Positions 57,701 to 64,000 of a stretch of DNA of 64,000 nt are shown piece by piece. Origin of the DNA: Hawksworthiomyces lignivorus (taxonomy: Eukaryota > Ascomycota > Sordariomycetes > Ophiostomatales > Ophiostomataceae); the NCBI GenBank assembly GCA_002917075.1, contig NTMA01000083.1:122971-186970 (forward strand). The letters run 5' to 3'. The position numbers and the translations under genes are program-made. A model generated the notes under the pieces. The model was given only the letters and a program-made list of their open reading frames with translations, searched no databases and was not told where the DNA came from. How positions within the stretch are numbered: position 1 is the stretch's first letter; each line of letters begins with the position of its first letter.

Positions 57701-60631
57701 ACACTTATTCGCAACGGAGAGTTCCGTTAAGATGTCCCTGAACAACTAACGCGTAAGGCGTATTACTCGTGCCTTAATTGTGCACCAAAGACTCTCCCTC
57801 CCCTTTTGCCCCATCTTTGTGTTCGGTCATTTTCTCTGCTTACTACGGGTTGTGTATCTATTTCATATTGTCAACAGATCAAAACAAGGGCTTCAGAGCA
57901 AACGTTGTATTCTAGAATGTATCTGGCATAGTCTAGCATGCTGCCCGGCAGGCGAATAATTTCCTATTACAGTTCTTCTCCAAGAGATCTGTACATGGGT
58001 CTACGCAACATCGTGAAGTGCACGGATTGTCGATAATGGCGACACCACTTGGCATTAGCCAGACTTTTCTTTTCTTCGAAACGTTTCTATTCTCCGATGT
58101 CACAAAAATTGGCACGCGATTTTCTATTGTATTCTTGAAAAAAATAGTTAAAAAAAAAATAACTCATAACTCATCGTCGATACTCCATGCAATACCCGCA
58201 ATCTGATAATAGAGAATACTAATAGGCGAAAGAAATAGCTATATAGAACCGTGCTTCTGGTCCGTTCTTCAGGACCCATTTTCCATCGCTACAGAGTACG
58301 ACTACATGTTATCAAAAGGTTTCGTTTCTCATTTCGCCTTTTGCTCTGTTAGTTTCCCTCTCCACTCCTCGTCTCCGCCATGTGTCATTCTTCAACGGCG
58401 CAGAAGGATCAAATTAACACTGGCTCCACTAACGTCGTATGTGCCTACGCCTTTTCATCAACGGTGAAAGGGACGTGCGAGAAAAAAGATGGAAATTTTC
58501 CTAACGCGCCACAAGTCTCCCGCCAATCACTATCAATTACCTTGCACTGATCACCATGTCTTGTCTACACCCCTCCCCCCTTTTTGCTTACGAGTACGAC
58601 ATGAATGCGTAAAAGGTACGAGAGTACGTTCAATCGCTTCGGCTGCGACTGCCAGTGCTTTGAATGCGACTTCGCTAGCACTCATACTTCCTAGTGCGCG
58701 GGGCGCCGTTTTTTTTTTCTTTCTTTAAATATTTAATTCTCATCTCTTGTGCATCGAAGTTAAGAGACATGTCGTACGCAAATGAATAAAGGTGCAAGGT
58801 CTACTGAAGTGATACTCCGTATATTGTTGTCTCTTTTGTGCTCCACGGAGTTTAGGTTCACAATGAATATTTTGGGATTTGCGCAAGTATTCTTCGTTTT
58901 GGCCTGAGAGCGGTTCTCCCTATTCTCCCCCACTATCCGACTTTGTTACCTCAAATGGTACTCATACATACGACTACACACACTATGCCTATTGCAGTCC
59001 AACTTTCATCGTTGAAAATTGGATATTTCTTGGTACCCTATTTTGCGCTCCATATCGTCTCCGGCTTTCTCACAAATATACAATTAGATCAAAAAACCGT
59101 ATCGACAGGCCGCAATCTCGTTGAATATAATGAGTAAAATGGCCATGCTAGCCTTGTTCATATTACAAGGATAATTTGCTTTCCGATACTCCTGCCACGC
59201 AGTGTGCTTTAGCGAGCAAGATAGACCACCGCAGGCCGACATAGATGAGCTCAACGTGCCAACCGGGCAACCCGACAATTAGTTAAAGGCGAATGATGAT
59301 ATATTTCTGTCTTGATTCATCTCTTTACACCGCGAAAGGGAATTTAGGCAGACGCATATGTACCTACAGAGAAGACATCACATAGCTACAAAGGTAAAGA
59401 ACGTGGGAATCCAGCAGCTCTTTCCGATATTATGAAGCACGATGGGCTCTTTGTTGCACCATGTATGTCCGGTGCCTACTTACAAACGCGCGCAATACAA
59501 GAGTCAAAGAGAAATCAGCTATTAAGATACAATTTGAGTCGGCCGAAATTAGAATTGGACTTTTACTCCCTAGTTCGTACACTATCATCCATGGTTGTAG
59601 CAGAACTGGATTTGAAGGGCTATATGTGAAGAGTATTATAGCCTCAACCAAATTTCTAGTTCTCGTTATTTCCACCATTGCCTATTCAAATTCTTTCATT
59701 GGCAGGCTCGCTCTGAGCTCCTGTATCCTTATTTCCTTTCTTGTGTTCCTTTTTGTCTTGCAAATTCTGCTCTTTTAATCAGCCGAAAGTGGTCGTGCCT
59801 CTAATGTCTTCGCCTTTGCGCAAGAGTTTCCGTTCAGGGGAAGACGGCACAAGCAAGCATACGATAAATGATGCGGATGGAACAGCACGCGTCTGTACAA
59901 ACAAGCTAGCGCGTCCTTTTTTTTCTAGTATCTTGCGAAGTCCTTTAATCATCAGTCGGGCAAGGAATTCTGTTTCTGTAATCCTTTCCGCTCTCGCCGC
60001 ATAGTTGAGCCGAAGGACTCTCCTCGAAAGACAAGTCAAACCAGAGCAGAAATACAAAAGCAAAGGCATTTTCATGTGGGCTGGATGAACCATTTCTGGC
60101 TGCAGGATTAGCAAGGGCCGCAACAGCAGGAGTCACCCAGCCTTCCATCGTGCCCTAGCCAGCGCCATCCCGAGCTCCCGCGGAAGGGAACCAAGATGCA
60201 GTTCAGGGAAGCATGCCAGTGGTGGCTACGGAACAGCTAGCTGCTGACGGACGTCACTTGAAAGCAACACTGAGCAAACCAAGATGTGTGTACCATGCAG
60301 CAGAAACCAGGCTCTTTTCTACGCGAAAGGACGAGAAAAAAGACACGTCGCCTGCACACCCCTCCCTTCTTTGCCTTGGCTTTCCCTAAATTAAGGTATT
60401 GCAATCCTAGGCCGGCCACCCTCCTTGCAAGAACCTGGCCTAGAGGCAAAACCGTTATACAACTCTGCAAGCTGCTTATTTCCCTCCCTGCGAATACACG
60501 ACAAACGGCAACCCACAATTGTACACAGACATAGCAGACAGTACTGGTACGGAGTACGAATACGCACCAGTAGCGTATTGTACCTAGCCGATACACTGTC
60601 AGGTCGTCTAAAGTAGCTCAAATCGTGCAGT

Positions 60632-60654
60632 ATCCAGATTGAAACAATCTGGAT
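60632..60654. repeat. Perfect 9-bp inverted repeat (hairpin)
   Basis: ATCCAGATT at 60632-60640, loop GAAAC, exact complement AATCTGGAT at 60646-60654. It lies about 90 bp left of a TACGGAGTA copy in gene-free DNA. Confidence 0.8.
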
Positions 60655-61179
60655 CCCAGTAAGAGAAAAGCAACAGCAAAGCAGAATAACGATCGCTAAA
60701 CTCTGAATGTTATCACTTTTTTTTTTCTAATTTTGGTAAGCCTACGGAGTACTGAAGTGAATATTGGCGCCAGTCGCAGAGCTAAAATGCTGCAGCTCTC
60801 ACTATGTATAATTGGTCACAAAAGCGACAGTTTCCCAAGCTGCCTTTGACAAAGCTCTCTTTCTTCTCTTGCAACGATACTAATAGAGGTTAAAGTTCTT
60901 GCAAATTCGCAATATGCGAATAAGGTATCAAGTTTAAGTTATACATATATATAGGATAGTGCATACCACATAAGAACGAGGGCATCATCGTATGCCAGGT
61001 AACTGCAACACATGAAACGAATAGGAAAGGTGGGGGGGGATCCAGGGAGACAGTGCACGTTGAATTCTACCAGTATGTCGTACGTATTACGTTCAAGGAG
61101 AAGAGTGAACGTCACCCAGACCTGCCATCCGGCTCTTGTTCTGAAGGGTGTGAGGGGAAAGGTAGCATAGCAGGTGGCC

Positions 61180-61193
61180 ATGGTGATCACCAT
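61180..61193. repeat. 14-bp perfect palindrome
   Basis: ATGGTGATCACCAT reads the same on both strands. It lies about 70 bp left of a TACGGAGTA copy. It may be a dimeric protein site or chance. Confidence 0.75.
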
Positions 61194-62736
61194 ACACTCG
61201 TAGCAGAAAAGGGGGCTAAAAGCCAAAAGAAGATGGAGAACGATGTGATGCGAGGCGGGAGTACGGAGTAACATGACAAAGGAACGAGCAAGGGGTATCC
61301 ACAGCGCTGTTTACAGCGGTTGCGGATACTCATAGCAGAGTTTTGTGTGAAGCGAATTAGGCCAGCTGCTTGCGGTATTAAGCCTCATATCTCTCCGCCT
61401 ACTCTTAACGTTCTCAAGACCGTAAGAGCATGATCTCTTGTATTAAGGCTACTAAGGTGCGAAAGATTCCTCTAGAGGGGCAATAATGGATTGGCACTTT
61501 AGATCATTGTGCGGCTTCCATCCAAGATGTACAACTCGCGAGTTATGCATGTACGACAGTTCGCTAGAATTCGGTCACCATTACCCCAGATATTGATATA
61601 GGGAGCCCAAAAAAAAGGTGAATTTGCTGGGGACCAGACGCATTGGCGACAATTATCCTCTGCTTTCTATGGGTAAAACATCAGTCTGCTGGCCGCTGGG
61701 CCTTCATAGTATGATGAGCTCTATTTGTCCAAGAAGAAAAAAACAAATCGTTACTGTCAAATAAGCCATTACCTCTAGCGGCTGCTTGATTGCACGTCTT
61801 GCCTCATACCTGCCTCTAACATGTCATAGCTCTTCTATGCGACGGCTGATGTAGAAATTTATTCTATTACCTTAACACTGTACTCATCTTCTAGAGTGCC
61901 TACACAGCTTGTTTATTTTCTTTGGGGCTAGGCCTCCGGTCATCTATCGTAGGCTCGGCGAAAGCGATAACCGCTAAAAACAACAAGGGCCTGAGAAGGC
62001 GGAAGACACAAGCTTCGGACCGGGCTCACCAGTCTAATGTATGCATGAAGTCAATCCTTTGCAAAAGTACGGAAAAAGTACAAAGCAGTGTGACATGAAG
62101 AATGGAACTCCTAAGAGGAAGGAAGATGTGCCACTCAAGTAGGTGTTTGAGTAGTTCTTTATCTACATAATATAAAACATTCTTTCTGATTACGCAGTGC
62201 TGGTTGAAGATGGGTGAGCCTTATATCAATGTGCACGCATGCTTTTGCCCAATTATATATGTACTATATATATATATGTGTGTGTAAAGCAACCACCGAA
62301 AAAAAAAAAGATATACACTTTGAAGCTATATGTTCTCGCTGCTCGAGAGATCCTTCTTGCATATGCTACTCTTAGACTGATTGCAAGATATGGAGTTGAG
62401 AAAGTACCAAGCAGGCACCAGCCACCAACGAGAGGACATTAAAACGCTTTCTGTCATTGCAAATTGATCAATTCATTCCTATTGGTTGCGTTATCTGCTC
62501 TGGTGATGTTGCGAAACGGTTAGCTGATCATTGTCTTAAAACCGTACGCAGCCTCATTGATCCCATTCCAGGTTTTCTTGAATTTTAATTATCCTATCCA
62601 GGACGATTCTTAATACGAGCATACCCTTTTTGCTTCCCCTTCACCGGAACACTCTTACTTTGTTGTGGATCTCCGCACACTAAACAGAACTGCACTAAGT
62701 TGACACGGACAAAAGGTCTCGGATTAAGCCGACCTT

Positions 62737-62769
62737 CGCGTTGATCGCGCGTTGATCGCGCGTTGGTCG
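62737..62769. repeat. Three-copy 11-bp tandem repeat
   Basis: CGCGTTGATCG twice, then CGCGTTGGTCG. The array is bracketed by CCGACC (62729-62734) and its complement GGTCGG (62765-62770), so the whole can also fold back. Confidence 0.85.
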
Positions 62770-63971
62770 GTGTTGAAATAGGCAAAAGTCAGCACGCAGT
62801 AAGAGATAACGTCTCTGCTTCCCGCCCCCTTTTGGGTAACTTGAGTCGCTCGCTGTACGGAGTATTACTTCTTTTTTTCCTTTTATTTTATTTACATACC
62901 TGGCATATTTATTTACTTTCCTTTTCTTCTCTTCCCCCACCAATGTGCTGTGGAATCTTGCAATAATGGCCGCCTGACTGAGATTAGTAACGTTTGTGAT
63001 GTTAGCAACATTCAAAATCATAGTCTAGCCGTTTCACTTAGGATAGTTTCTTTGTTATTAGTGACCGTTTCGATCGAGACCTGCTAAAGTGTTTTTTGCC
63101 TTACCTCACAGCGCCTACGCCATCTTTCTTTTAGCCGTTTAAAAATCGAGGGTTGGCATTTCGATTGCGCATAGAGTTATCTTATTTGATGAACAACAAG
63201 GCTTATTTCTCGTGGGATTCACTACGTTCTTCTCGCTTTCCTACTTGCATTCATTTCTCATTACATCTCTCATCAACGAATTTATGTAGATATATGCGCC
63301 GAATACCAAGCATATCGCGAACATATTAGGTCTGTATTGTGAATTACTTACCTCTGCATTCTTGGTTCCAATCTTCGCTAGTACCGTAGATACAAAATTC
63401 AGGGTCTCGGGAAATGGCATCTCATTCTCCTCGGAGGGTGTCTAGAAGATGTTTAATTTTGCAAGAAGGGAAACAGAAAATTACAGGAGAGCGAGCAAAC
63501 TGCGAGCAATTGGAACGGGTAATACGTACAGATACGAAGCCCGCTGCTCTGTACAATTAGAGGCTAACATAACCTGGTACTCTATATGTTCTCCATACGC
63601 GAACTCCGTAGTGCTTTGTGGGTGTCCTTTTTTATTCATGTATATACATAATTCACATAACTTATGCGTCCCCTAGTCCACAATCTCTTTCCTCCGTCCC
63701 AGGAAAGGGTTCCGGCACCTCGGTGGAGATCGAGACAAACGAGATTAAAGGACCACAAAATAGGACACTGGCAGAACAGAATAGAAGCAAAAGAGTTAGA
63801 ATAACATCCGCATTAGGAAAAAGAGGAACCTTAACTGCTCCGTGCTATACCCCGCAAAAGGTCTTGGGCGTTCGTGCTTCAGGTACGTACGACTACGTCC
63901 AGCATCGTAAATAGCCCGCAATTCATCTATGATGCCCCATACAGTGTCGTCGGAGTTGCGATTAGTCTCCT

Positions 63972-63989
63972 CCCCCCCCCCCCCCCCCC
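63972..63989. repeat. C18 homopolymer at right edge
   Basis: Eighteen C, then AA and nine T to the window end. Long homopolymers of this kind are prone to sequencing error and assembly breaks. Confidence 0.9.
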
Positions 63990-64000
63990 AATTTTTTTTT

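Larger units (their letters stand above)
54701..64000. other. Gene-poor right arm
   Basis: About 9.3 kb with no gene I can support. It contains five exact TACGGAGTA/TACTCCGTA copies (58813, 60548, 60743, 61262, 62856), a 9-bp hairpin (60632-60654), a 14-bp palindrome (61180-61193), a TA/TG microsatellite (about 62262-62286), an 11-bp tandem repeat (62737-62769) and an 18-C run at the right edge. The longest frame (55490-56035, minus) starts with TTG and lacks domains. Some frames, such as 59779-60123 (minus), look vaguely protein-like and could be worn relics. Confidence 0.45.

Noticed and set aside
59779..60123. Minus frame with helix-like text (AERITETEFLARLMIKGLRK)
   Set aside because: Short, overlapped by another frame, no family recognised; only noted as a possible relic.
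1..64000. CRISPR arrays, bacterial operons, telomeric TTAGGG arrays
   Set aside because: No spaced direct-repeat array and no TTAGGG tandem seen; intron structure shows a fungal nuclear genome.

Overview
The window is nuclear DNA of a filamentous ascomycete (Pezizomycotina, probably Sordariomycetes). Coding regions are broken by short introns of about 59-102 nt with GT..AG ends and CTAAC/CTAAT-like branch sites. Several genes are typical of that group: a SCAP-type sterol sensor, a glucose-repressible GRG1/CCG-1 peptide, an XprG/VIB-1 (Ndt80-fold) regulator, a divergent 14-3-3-like protein and a DUF2011-like protein. The class assignment is an inference from gene content. I found no operons, CRISPR arrays, phage genes or intact transposons.

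Layout: a Cdt2-like WD40 gene (minus, cut by the left edge) is divergent from SPB1 (plus). SPB1 converges on a JMJD7-type JmjC hydroxylase gene (minus). SCAP (plus, 1189 aa) converges on KGD2 (minus, 2-oxoglutarate dehydrogenase E2). A small SMP-like gene (minus) and a possible decayed coding relic follow, then a long CT-rich leader in front of a 14-3-3-like gene (plus). That gene converges on a 642-aa low-complexity gene (minus). Next come tRNA-Glu(CTC) (minus), GRG1 (plus, TATA box visible), an EBP-type sterol isomerase (plus) and a seven-transmembrane protein with a long tail (plus). The last genes are a dolichyl-diphosphatase, a DUF2011-like protein and XprG/VIB-1, all on minus. From about 50 kb to the right edge (14 kb) I can support no gene.

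Most genes are housekeeping: ribosome biogenesis (SPB1), translation-factor GTPase hydroxylation (JMJD7), TCA cycle (KGD2), protein N-glycosylation (CAX4), sterol sensing and synthesis (SCAP, EBP) and replication licensing (Cdt2). GRG1 and XprG/VIB-1 both belong to carbon-status responses. I reconstructed splice junctions by reading frame and family conservation, and every multi-exon model given as complete closes in frame.

The observations most worth a second look are: a GC-AG intron in KGD2; introns with weak donors in JMJD7, KGD2 and the DUF2011-like gene; a 9-mer (TACGGAGTA or its complement) found 8 times, only between genes and mostly in the empty right arm; perfect short hairpins in intergenic DNA; and the possible decayed gene near 19 kb. 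I did not find a convincing new multi-gene system.
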